A stretch of DNA of 20,877 nt, taken from NCBI GenBank assembly GCA_002505685.1, contig DAVT01000136.1, positions 4,390-25,266 on the forward strand, in the 5' to 3' direction. The notes beneath the pieces are model-generated. The model worked only from the letters and a program-made list of their open reading frames with translations, was not told the origin of the DNA and ran no database searches. Position numbers and translations under genes: made by a program. Origin of the DNA: Euryarchaeota archaeon UBA501 (lineage in GTDB: Archaea > Thermoplasmatota > Poseidoniia > Poseidoniales > Thalassarchaeaceae). Each line of letters starts with the position of its first letter. Position 1 is the first letter of the stretch. Shown piece by piece: positions 14,527-20,877 of this stretch.

Positions 14527-15464
14527 GGCAATCCAATCTCCTGTATGAGGGTTGAAGCAGTATGGCGTACAGCTTCTTCGGAGTCATAGTTTGGTGTGAA
14601 CCCTTGGTTGTAAAGTGCAGTTGGATCAAGCATAGTCTTGGGAACATCACCCGCCCAACCACGATCTCCGCCAGTATACTCGATGCTGACGTTTTCAAAA
14701 CCGGTTTCTTCGACAACAATTTCGGCGATTCGGCGTACGCTACATGTGTCGTGCGTACCCAAGTTGAAACAGTTGACCTGCTCGTGTGTGGTTTCCGTGA
14801 GGTGAATCATCGCACGCGCGCAATCCACGACTTCCATGTACGATTTTTCCTGTCGCCCATTGCCCAATACTTCCAAGCGGCTCGAATCCGCCTTCAACTT
14901 GTGGATGAAATCGTAAATCACGCCATGCGTCCCGCGTGCGCCCACGATATTCGCAAATCGGAACAACCACGCCTTTAGACCAAATGTACCAACCCAACTT
15001 GTGATGAGTGCTTCAGAACCCAATTTGCTAGCACCATACAGACTGATTGGGAATAGAGGGCCGTAAGATTCAGGCGTAGGCATCTCCGATGCTTCTCCAT
15101 AGACCACACTACTGCTCGAGAATGCTATGTTTTTAACATCGGCGCAGCGCATGGCTTCAAGGACGTTGTAAGTGGCGATTGTACCTTGCTTCAAATCGGT
15201 ATCAGTAACCCGAGTTCCCAACCTGATGTCTGGATTTGCAGCCAAATGGAATACCAACTCTATACCTTCCATGGCAGATTTTACTGAGTCGAGGTCGAGT
15301 AAATCACCCTCGATAAACTGTACTGAATCTCCGTGATGGGCTATGAAATCAGCGCGACCACTGCTCATATTGTCAAAGATTGTTACGTGATCTCCACGCT
15401 GTACTAGGAGATCAACCAAATGCGAGCCAATGAAGCCAGCACCGCCTGTGACGAGTACCTTCAT
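14523..15464 (-). CDS. NAD-dependent sugar-nucleotide epimerase/dehydratase (GalE-like SDR)
   Basis: This is an extended short-chain dehydrogenase acting on a nucleotide sugar, probably a UDP-glucose 4-epimerase-type or related enzyme that supplies surface glycans. The 313-aa form begins MKVLVTGGAGFIGSH with the NAD-binding Gly residues 7, 10 and 13; Asp31 ends the second strand, as expected for NAD preference. FHLAANPDIR, FSSSSVVYGE and the catalytic Tyr143/Lys147 (YGASK) follow, then RFANIVGARG and GNGRQEKSYMEVVD in the substrate domain. I use ATG at 15464, because the upstream ATG at 15494 would add ten residues before the first Rossmann strand. It is the first gene of a run with the thioredoxin and VKOR genes. 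The sugar specificity cannot be read. Confidence 0.9.
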   Translation of the reverse strand: MKVLVTGGAGFIGSHLVDLLVQRGDHVTIFDNMSSGRADFIAHHGDSVQFIEGDLLDLDSVKSAMEGIELVFHLAANPDIRLGTRVTDTDLKQGTIATYNVLEAMRCADVKNIAFSSSSVVYGEASEMPTPESYGPLFPISLYGASKLGSEALITSWVGTFGLKAWLFRFANIVGARGTHGVIYDFIHKLKADSSRLEVLGNGRQEKSYMEVVDCARAMIHLTETTHEQVNCFNLGTHDTCSVRRIAEIVVEETGFENVSIEYTGGDRGWAGDVPKTMLDPTALYNQGFTPNYDSEEAVRHTASTLIQEIGLP

Positions 15465-15505
15465 GGCTCGCGCGAGACAGGAGTTGTTCTTCAAACCAGC
15501 GTTTC

Positions 15506-15558
15506 ACAATAATTTCATTTTCATTCACTTTCTCTCCGCAAGCGGAGTGAATTATTGT
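15506..15558. repeat. Nested inverted repeat in the 170-nt divergent spacer
   Basis: Outer arms ACAATAATT (15506-15514) and AATTATTGT (15550-15558) are perfect complements. The core CTCCGC (15534-15539) and GCGGAG (15542-15547) is also perfect, with only AA between. CACT on the left (15526-15529) also matches the right-hand AGTG. The spacer runs from the epimerase start (15464) to the 89-aa gene (15635) and is otherwise A/T-rich, with AAAATTTA at 15562-15569 as a possible TATA-like box for the plus-strand gene. It could be an operator shared by both promoters or a relic of a mobile palindrome. Confidence 0.5.
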
Positions 15559-15634
15559 AGCAAAATTTACTCCCTAAGAAACAAATGTGGACCTCCGATT
15601 TCCAAACCAATATCCCAGAAATGGAGTTGAAAAT

Positions 15635-15904
15635 ATGGAAAATAACATAGAAAATGAAAATGTGCAAGTAAGTGAAAATTATCAGACAGATATTGCGAAT
15701 CTACTCGTCGGTTATGCTCGACGAAGTGAGGCAGGTAAGGCAATCAAATTGTCAATCAATACCAATGCCTTCGGCGATTGCAGCACCTATACTACATCCG
15801 ATGGCCAAACATATGTCCCTTTGGTCATTAGCATGAGTGCAATACGAAAAGTAATCGATGGCGATCGCGTGGTTACGACTGTGTGTCAATTGATTCTAGA
15901 ATGA
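15635..15904 (+). CDS. Small hypothetical protein (89 aa)
   Basis: I do not recognise a family. The N-terminal 17 residues are Asn/Glu-rich and probably disordered. The rest is a compact domain: a helix DIANLLVGYARRSEAGKA, strands IKLSINTN and YVPLVISM, and a final VVTTVCQLILE. It has two cysteines and no signal or membrane span. I use ATG at 15635, preceded by GGAG at 15623-15626; an upstream in-frame ATG at 15587 has no SD. The gene sits between a nested inverted repeat upstream and two strong hairpins downstream, an unusual setting for such a short gene. Confidence 0.6.
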   Translation: MENNIENENVQVSENYQTDIANLLVGYARRSEAGKAIKLSINTNAFGDCSTYTTSDGQTYVPLVISMSAIRKVIDGDRVVTTVCQLILE

Positions 15905-15913
15905 AGCAAAATG

Positions 15914-15940
15914 GTCGTCGGGAGTTGGCCTCCCGGCGAC
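15914..15940 (+). terminator. 11-bp hairpin after the 89-aa gene
   Basis: Arms 15914-15924 and 15930-15940 pair over 11 positions with a 5-nt loop, TTGGC. One pair is G-U on the plus strand (A-C on the minus strand), which favours a plus-strand RNA. It starts 9 nt after the stop codon. No T-run follows immediately. Confidence 0.55.
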
Positions 15941-15943
15941 CTA

Positions 15944-15976
15944 CCCCTTTTCGCCCGTAGGGCGATGTTCTAGGGG
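15944..15976 (+). ncRNA. Second stem-loop of a candidate structured RNA element
   Basis: An outer stem CCCCT (15944-15948) / AGGGG (15972-15976) encloses a perfect inner hairpin TCGCCC (15951-15956) / GGGCGA (15960-15965) with loop GTA. Together with the hairpin at 15914-15940 it makes a compact two-domain element of about 63 nt between the 89-aa gene and the glycosyltransferase. It may be a 3' UTR structure, a terminator, a leader of the downstream gene, or a small RNA. Confidence 0.4.
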
Positions 15977-16012
15977 AAGTGTTGAAATGCCATTCTGTGA
16001 GTTCAGAGGATA

Positions 16013-16978
16013 ATGGAAAGCGAGGTAGCAGCCAGTGCTGCGACATCCGAATGGGATGGACCGACCATTGCGGCCATGCCAGTCTTCAATGAGGAGGAGA
16101 CGATTGGTAGTGTCATTTTGTCTTGCAAACCACAGGTTGATACAGTATTTTGTGTCGACGATGGATCATCTGATTCTTCTTCTAGAATTGCCCGCAAATT
16201 GGGTGCAGAAGTTTACCACCACAGGGCCAATCGAGGATATGGAGGTGCTCTCAAGACAATTTTCAATACGGCTGTAGAACGCCAATCTCGAGCCTTGGTG
16301 ATATTGGATAGCGATGGTCAGCACGAAGCGAGTGATATTCCAAAACTATTGGCTCCGATTCTTGCTGGTGAAGCTGACGTAGTCATCGGTTCAAGATTTG
16401 TCGAGGGTGGAGGTGCGGAAAGTATGCCCGCCTATCGTGCCTTGGGGATCAAGGTCATTACTGCAGCATCTAACCTCTCCAGTGACTTGAATATCAAGGA
16501 CACTCAAAGTGGATTTCGTGCATTTGGACCAAGGGCATTGCAGCGACTCAATTTTGACCATGATGGGATGGAATCTTGTCTGGAGATTCTCAATGCTTGT
16601 GATGATCTTCAATTGCGCGTCACCGAAGTGCCAACAAAGATCCGTTATGATGTTCCAAAGGGCAGCAGATATACCGCGCTTTCACATGGGTTTACTGTGT
16701 TCAGTTTTGCATTGATTTCATTATCGCAAAAGAAGCCATTGTTGTTTTTTGGAATTCCCGGGATTTCTTTGCTTGCAACAGGAGCAGCTATTGGGCTCCG
16801 GGCTCTCAATGAATTAGAGACGATTACCGATGGTTCGGTATCCCTTTCCGTGGGTCCCGGATTGACTGCCGCATGGCTGGGTATGCTGGGCATGTCGCTC
16901 TGCTTTGCCTCTTTGGTCTTGCATGGTGCTAGACGGTTGATGCGAAGGTTACTCATCGAAGAATTCGGATTGGACTGA
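16013..16978 (+). CDS. Family 2 glycosyltransferase (dolichol-phosphate sugar synthase-like)
   Basis: This is a GT-A fold glycosyltransferase, probably moving a sugar from a nucleotide donor to a polyprenyl or dolichyl phosphate for glycan or glycolipid synthesis. The GT2 pattern is complete: AAMPVFNEEETIG (20-32), FCVDDGSSDSS with Asp49-Asp50, the RANRGYGGALKTIF block, VILDSDGQHE with the metal-binding Asp99 and Asp101, VIGSRF (124-129) and DTQSGFRAF (163-171). Two C-terminal membrane spans (about 243-263 and 284-304) end in a basic RRLMRRLL helix. AGAGG lies just before the ATG. A large RND exporter follows on the same strand, separated by a strong hairpin. The exact donor and acceptor are unknown. 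Confidence 0.92.
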   Translation: MESEVAASAATSEWDGPTIAAMPVFNEEETIGSVILSCKPQVDTVFCVDDGSSDSSSRIARKLGAEVYHHRANRGYGGALKTIFNTAVERQSRALVILDSDGQHEASDIPKLLAPILAGEADVVIGSRFVEGGGAESMPAYRALGIKVITAASNLSSDLNIKDTQSGFRAFGPRALQRLNFDHDGMESCLEILNACDDLQLRVTEVPTKIRYDVPKGSRYTALSHGFTVFSFALISLSQKKPLLFFGIPGISLLATGAAIGLRALNELETITDGSVSLSVGPGLTAAWLGMLGMSLCFASLVLHGARRLMRRLLIEEFGLD

Positions 16979-16985
16979 AAAACGA

Positions 16986-17010
16986 CAAGAGGTCCTTTAG
17001 GGACCTCTTG
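16986..17010 (+). terminator. 10-bp perfect hairpin 7 nt after the glycosyltransferase stop
   Basis: CAAGAGGTCC (16986-16995) and GGACCTCTTG (17001-17010) pair perfectly around TTTAG. It begins 7 nt after the TGA at 16976-16978 and lies 40 nt upstream of the RND start. No T-run follows, so it may act as an RNA 3'-end or attenuator structure. Confidence 0.55.
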
Positions 17011-17050
17011 GACCGCTGCTTTCAATATCGGTTGGTGACTGGAAGTGTCG

Positions 17051-20000
17051 ATGGGCGAGGAAGAGAATGCCTTGGGAACGGATTCGATATCCGTTTCTAG
17101 TCACGTCGAATCCGATTCTATGTTCTCCAAGTTTAGAGATGTTTGGGCAGGTGCATCCGACAGAATGGAAAATACCGGTGAATTTGTCCACGACATGGTT
17201 GAGAAACCCGTACGCGGTTTTTATCGAGCTCTGCATAAATCACCCGGTGCAGTCATCGTCATTCTATTGCTGGGCACACTGTACGTTGGTCAGTACTCAG
17301 TCGATTTCCAACACCAGATTAACGGTGATGTCGAAGTGTACCTGCCCGATGGTGCTGAATCGAAAGATCTGCTATTGGAAGTTCGCGAAGGTTGGTCAAC
17401 GGATATCGTGATGCTCTACATTCACACCGATAATGCGATTGATGGAGCAGGACGCGGGACGTGTGAAACCATCGATGATTGCGAGCACAACATTACACAC
17501 GTCGATGTGCTCAAACAACTGTCTTATCTGGAAGGCGATGACAATAGCGAGCCAGGAAATTATGAGCGAGGCCTCGATTGGAACAAAGAGGACCGAGGAA
17601 AAGATGACGGAGTAGTTTGGGTCCTTTCGCCTGCTCAAATCATCAAAGAAGCAAATAGCAGCAGAGCCCGATTTACCTGTGCTGCTGCCGAACATGGGCT
17701 ATTTGGTATCAGTGATGACGATTGTGTGATTCCAAACACAGTTAATCCTAGCGAAGGGTATAGCATTCCCTCGGAACAGGACACAGTCAACGAGATGGTT
17801 GAAAATGCCGGCAGCCTGATGGATTCATTTGTTCGTGACACAAATGGAGACGATATCTGGGACACGGCCGTAGTGGTCATGGGCATTCGATTCGATATGT
17901 CGGATACTCAAATTGATCCAAGATATGATCCGAAGGGAGAACCCGGGCAGCCACCTAACCTCAAGGATCACAAAGCCTTCATCGAGTATGCAAGCAGATT
18001 GATTCACCCTGAACCCAATGATGGTGAGAGTTTGAACTATCGTCCCGGGGCGGAAGAACACTACGATAACTGCCCGCTATGTGAAAAACAGTTCACTGAA
18101 AAATTGTCTTCAATGTGGTATGAATACGAGGATACTGGAGAAAAAGGGTGGAGAACGCCTGAATCACATTGCAATCCTGCCGATGAGGATACAGATGCTG
18201 AATACAGTCGGTGTGCGATTACGATTACGGGGCTAACTCCTGTACTACACGATGTCTCTGACGCAGTTTATGAGCAGCTTGAGTGGATGTTGCCATGGTC
18301 GTTGGCATTTGTGGCTGCAACGATGATTATTCTTCACCGCAACCCAAAGGTGTTGATCATTTGTGGTACACCCATCATCATGAGTTTGGCCGTAACCTTC
18401 GGAATCACAGTAATGGCAAATATCGAATTGACACCTATGATTATTGCTGCTGGACCCATCTTAATTGGACTCGGTGTCGATTATGCATTGCATCTAATCA
18501 ATCGAATTGAGGAGAATAGAAATGAACGCCTAGAACAAGCAGCAGAAGCGGCTTGGAGGGAACAGCGGGAAGGATTGCAATCCGAAGAAGTGGATCCATG
18601 GGATCCAGAGATTTATCTTGGGGCGACAGTAGATGCCGCAATGACAACTGGGAATGCTATTTTCCTCTCAGCACTGACCACTATTGTCGGATTTAGTGTT
18701 CTAGCTTGGCCGTTCCTTGTACCCATCAAACCGATGCGGACTGTTGGACTAACATTGGTTCTTGGAATTGCCTGCACCTTCTTTTTCTCTATGGTGATGG
18801 TACCCGCTTTGGGTTGGATCCTAAGATATCGGAAGCGAGGGTTGGAAACCGCAGATAAGGCATGGAAACAAATTGGCAAGATACCCGTTGTCGGTTGGTG
18901 GGCAGTGATTATCGTCGCCATTCTCGTTAGCAGTGCTGGGGCGCTAATGATGGCAGATGAAATGGGCAAAGACATTACTGGTTCCTCAGACGAAGTTCCT
19001 CCCGGCTTGGCCACCTACGAAACTCTAGCAGAATACAGTCGAGTGTTTGAGGGAGGGCAGACAAACATGTTCATCGTCGATGCCACCGAACACACCGGTC
19101 AAAACGAAGCCCCAATTCGAGACCTAGATGTTCTGGATGCGATTGATGCCATGGAAGAAAACATCAACGATGTGCCCGAAACAACAACTGTCAGTTTGGT
19201 CACAATTCTAAAATCAGTTCATGTCGATTTAGGCATCCCTGGTGTGGAAAGTCAAAGTTTGTGGGAAATCCTGCACGATGAATGTTGGAACATCACTGAA
19301 GACCCTGATTTCAGTGATTTGCTGAACCCCCAATGCCTGCCCTATTACGGCTCAAGCCAACCACAAATGGTGGATGTAGCATTCAACACACTCTCGGTTG
19401 AAATTCGATCGATGCTGATGAATGAAGAAAACGAAATTATTGGCGGTGAAACTCAAACACTTGTCTATGTCAATCAACCCTACATCAACCTACGAGATGC
19501 GGGGGAGTTGCGGAATCAAATTGACACCTACCTAGCCGCGGGATTCCCTGCATTACCGGATGTCGAGGTGAGTGAATTGACTGGTGGTTTACCGCTCTCA
19601 CTTGATATCAACAAGGGTGTGCACGATGCACAAACGGATGCCACCCTGATGACCATGCTAGTTCTCCTCATTGTGATGACATTCTTGTTCCGCTCATTCC
19701 GACTGGCCTTCTTCACAATGACGGCAGTTGGAGTGGTCGTTCTATGGCAACCGCTTCTGATGTTTGGAGGGAATGTCAATGTCAATGTATTCACAGCGAT
19801 GGTTTCGACAATCGTCTTTGGGATAGGGGTGGACGATTCGATACACATCATCGATCGGATTCGTGAAGAAAAAGAAACACCCGGAGGAATTGTCAAAACG
19901 GTCTCAAGGACCGGTCAAACAATCTTCGAAACTACTGCAACAACTTGTGCTGGATTGGGCGCAGGACTCTTGGTAGATATTCCGGGCTTGAGGAATTTCT

Positions 20001-20179
20001 TCATGCTTATGATGCTCTTGATTACGTTCGCACTGCTAACCAGTGCCATCCTACTCCCAGCATTATTGGTGGGTTGGCACACCATGCTATACTCAATCAC
20101 TGGGCGCGGTTCATATCAGGACTTAGACGTCGATGTTTTGGTTGCTCAAGAGCGGACCATGGATGCCGTATTGGAATAA
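17051..20179 (+). CDS. Large MMPL/RND superfamily exporter
   Basis: This is a second RND-superfamily exporter, larger and clearly different from the one at 5642-8272. It has a cytoplasmic N-terminal lead, TM1 (about 68-84), a very large acidic ectodomain 1 (about 88-410), a TM bundle beginning near 415 with the signature GLGVDYALH (Asp479 in numbering from the GTG at 17045), an Arg/Glu-rich cytoplasmic loop, a second ectodomain, and a second TM bundle with GIGVDDSIH. Ectodomain 1 has eight cysteines, including CPLC (343-346); ectodomain 2 has two. The pairing suggests disulfides. I use ATG at 17051; GTG at 17045 would add two residues. CAATATC near 17024-17030 is a weak TATA candidate. The substrate is unknown; a lipid or glycolipid is plausible beside a glycosyltransferase. 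Confidence 0.92.
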   Translation: MGEEENALGTDSISVSSHVESDSMFSKFRDVWAGASDRMENTGEFVHDMVEKPVRGFYRALHKSPGAVIVILLLGTLYVGQYSVDFQHQINGDVEVYLPDGAESKDLLLEVREGWSTDIVMLYIHTDNAIDGAGRGTCETIDDCEHNITHVDVLKQLSYLEGDDNSEPGNYERGLDWNKEDRGKDDGVVWVLSPAQIIKEANSSRARFTCAAAEHGLFGISDDDCVIPNTVNPSEGYSIPSEQDTVNEMVENAGSLMDSFVRDTNGDDIWDTAVVVMGIRFDMSDTQIDPRYDPKGEPGQPPNLKDHKAFIEYASRLIHPEPNDGESLNYRPGAEEHYDNCPLCEKQFTEKLSSMWYEYEDTGEKGWRTPESHCNPADEDTDAEYSRCAITITGLTPVLHDVSDAVYEQLEWMLPWSLAFVAATMIILHRNPKVLIICGTPIIMSLAVTFGITVMANIELTPMIIAAGPILIGLGVDYALHLINRIEENRNERLEQAAEAAWREQREGLQSEEVDPWDPEIYLGATVDAAMTTGNAIFLSALTTIVGFSVLAWPFLVPIKPMRTVGLTLVLGIACTFFFSMVMVPALGWILRYRKRGLETADKAWKQIGKIPVVGWWAVIIVAILVSSAGALMMADEMGKDITGSSDEVPPGLATYETLAEYSRVFEGGQTNMFIVDATEHTGQNEAPIRDLDVLDAIDAMEENINDVPETTTVSLVTILKSVHVDLGIPGVESQSLWEILHDECWNITEDPDFSDLLNPQCLPYYGSSQPQMVDVAFNTLSVEIRSMLMNEENEIIGGETQTLVYVNQPYINLRDAGELRNQIDTYLAAGFPALPDVEVSELTGGLPLSLDINKGVHDAQTDATLMTMLVLLIVMTFLFRSFRLAFFTMTAVGVVVLWQPLLMFGGNVNVNVFTAMVSTIVFGIGVDDSIHIIDRIREEKETPGGIVKTVSRTGQTIFETTATTCAGLGAGLLVDIPGLRNFFMLMMLLITFALLTSAILLPALLVGWHTMLYSITGRGSYQDLDVDVLVAQERTMDAVLE

Positions 20180-20190
20180 ACAGAATGGTA

Positions 20191-20207
20191 CAACGCCTAC
20201 GGCGTTG
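20191..20207 (+). terminator. Triloop hairpin 11 nt after the large RND gene
   Basis: CAACGCC (20191-20197) and GGCGTTG (20201-20207) pair perfectly around TAC. It begins 11 nt after the TAA stop and precedes the secreted hydrolase gene by 38 nt. No T-run follows. Confidence 0.5.
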
Positions 20208-20245
20208 TCGCAAGGTTCAATTCAAAGCACGAAAGTCAGACTCCT

Positions 20246-20877
20246 ATGGGACGACGTGTGGTGCTGATTGTCGTCGCCACGCTTCTCGCCCTTTCTTGGT
20301 CTGCAACGATTCCAGCCCATGCATCAGATTCACGAGGTAATGAAGGCGGATCGATTCTGTTCGAAAAGAAAATTTTCTCCTCGAGCGAACCCCTAGAAGC
20401 AACCATCGGTTTGTGGGGATTGTCCATGGGTCGATACTATGATTTGCACTGGACTGTTCATGCAACCAATATTTCTGCAGATATCGGACCATCTACAATG
20501 GTCAGTTCAGGCATTATGCCGTTTTTTGCCAATCAAAGTGCATTGCAACTGGAGCTGAGTGAATACCATGTTGCCAATGAATCGATGATGTATTTCTTGG
20601 AAATTGGCCTAAATTCATCGGCAGGATGGACCAATGTTTCAGCAATCGAGCCTTTTTCCGTTTTCAGGAGTTCAATCGCCCCACAATACTCAGATTTCTT
20701 CGTTTTTGGCGATAGTTTATCGGATTCTGGAAATACATATGGTGCATTCGGTACCCCTGAAAGCCCACCTTATTGGCAAGGCCGATATTCAAACGGCAAG
20801 AATTGGGTGGATTTCACAGCCGACTGGGTTGGATTTTCAAATAACGCTGGACGAGGGAGTTCAAGCGGCAACAATCG
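20246..20877 (+). CDS. Secreted GDSL/SGNH hydrolase, 3' end beyond the window
   Basis: The reading frame from ATG 20246 stays open to the window edge (210 codons). Residues 1-27 are a signal peptide (MGRR, then VVLIVVATLLALSWSA, cleavage probably near AHA-SD). Residues about 28-148 are a beta-rich domain with several Asn-X-Ser/Thr sites and no recognised family. From 151 a GDSL hydrolase begins: FFVFGDSLSDSGNTYG, with Ser157 the presumed nucleophile, then PPYWQGRYSNGKNWVDFTA, the usual GRFSNGxxWxD-type block. Block III Asn and the catalytic Asp/His are outside the window. This type includes secreted esterases and lipases. Whether a C-terminal sorting signal for the archaeosortase-like protein follows cannot be seen. 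Confidence 0.85.
   Translation, partial: MGRRVVLIVVATLLALSWSATIPAHASDSRGNEGGSILFEKKIFSSSEPLEATIGLWGLSMGRYYDLHWTVHATNISADIGPSTMVSSGIMPFFANQSALQLELSEYHVANESMMYFLEIGLNSSAGWTNVSAIEPFSVFRSSIAPQYSDFFVFGDSLSDSGNTYGAFGTPESPPYWQGRYSNGKNWVDFTADWVGFSNNAGRGSSSGNN

Noticed and set aside
1..20877. CRISPR array, insertion sequence, integrase or attachment site next to the tRNA.
   Set aside because: No regularly spaced repeats, transposase or integrase motifs were found, and the tRNA 3' end is not duplicated in the window as far as I could see.

Overview
The window looks like a compact, mesophilic euryarchaeal chromosome segment. My best guess is a Marine Group II/III-type archaeon (Poseidoniia, Thermoplasmatota), but that placement is inference. 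The archaeal signature genes are RNA polymerase subunit L (rpoL), archaeal elongation factor 1-beta preceded by its usual tiny zinc-ribbon gene, an archaeosortase-like membrane protease/transpeptidase, a DUF2240 protein, an archaeal-type TruD and a small OB-fold protein. Bacterial-flavoured genes sit among them: GTP cyclohydrolase II (ribA), a TusA-like protein, a DEAD-box helicase with a DbpA-like tail, two MMPL/RND exporters and a VKOR.

Layout. 8-83: tRNA-His(GTG). 84-949 (minus): ribA and a TusA-like gene. 1034-1957 (plus): archaeosortase-like protein. 1958-3615 (minus): DEAD-box helicase and a 71-aa unknown. 3687-5006 (minus): HEAT-repeat protein, divergent from a DUF2240 gene at 5079-5645. 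5642-8272 (minus): RND exporter of 876 aa. 8367-10035 (plus): rpoL-truD. 10037-11856 (minus): EF-1beta, zinc ribbon, OB-fold protein and RlmE/FtsJ 2'-O-methyltransferase. 11896-13192 (plus): secreted thioredoxin-fold protein and a 96-aa unknown. 13193-15464 (minus): an overlapping three-gene run, sugar-nucleotide epimerase, membrane thioredoxin and VKOR. 15635-20877 (plus): an 89-aa unknown followed by a structured element, a GT2 glycosyltransferase, a 1044-codon RND exporter, and a secreted GDSL/SGNH hydrolase cut by the window end.

How the genes work together. One theme is translation and RNA maintenance (tRNA-His, TruD, RlmE, EF-1beta, zinc ribbon, helicase, RpoL). The other is the cell envelope: glycosyltransferase, epimerase, two RND exporters, archaeosortase, secreted hydrolase, and an oxidative disulfide pathway (VKOR plus two extracytoplasmic thioredoxin-fold proteins). 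The large exporter has eight cysteines in its first ectodomain and is a natural client for that pathway.

Two architectural regularities stand out. First, all five tail-to-tail neighbours meet with essentially no spacer (a 4-nt overlap up to a 1-nt gap). Second, four genes followed by a spacer and a codirectional gene carry a perfect or near-perfect hairpin 7-11 nt after the stop codon, usually with a 3-nt loop and no T-run. No gene-free stretch exceeds 300 bases; the longest, 15465-15634, holds a nested inverted repeat. I saw no CRISPR array, insertion sequence or integrase.
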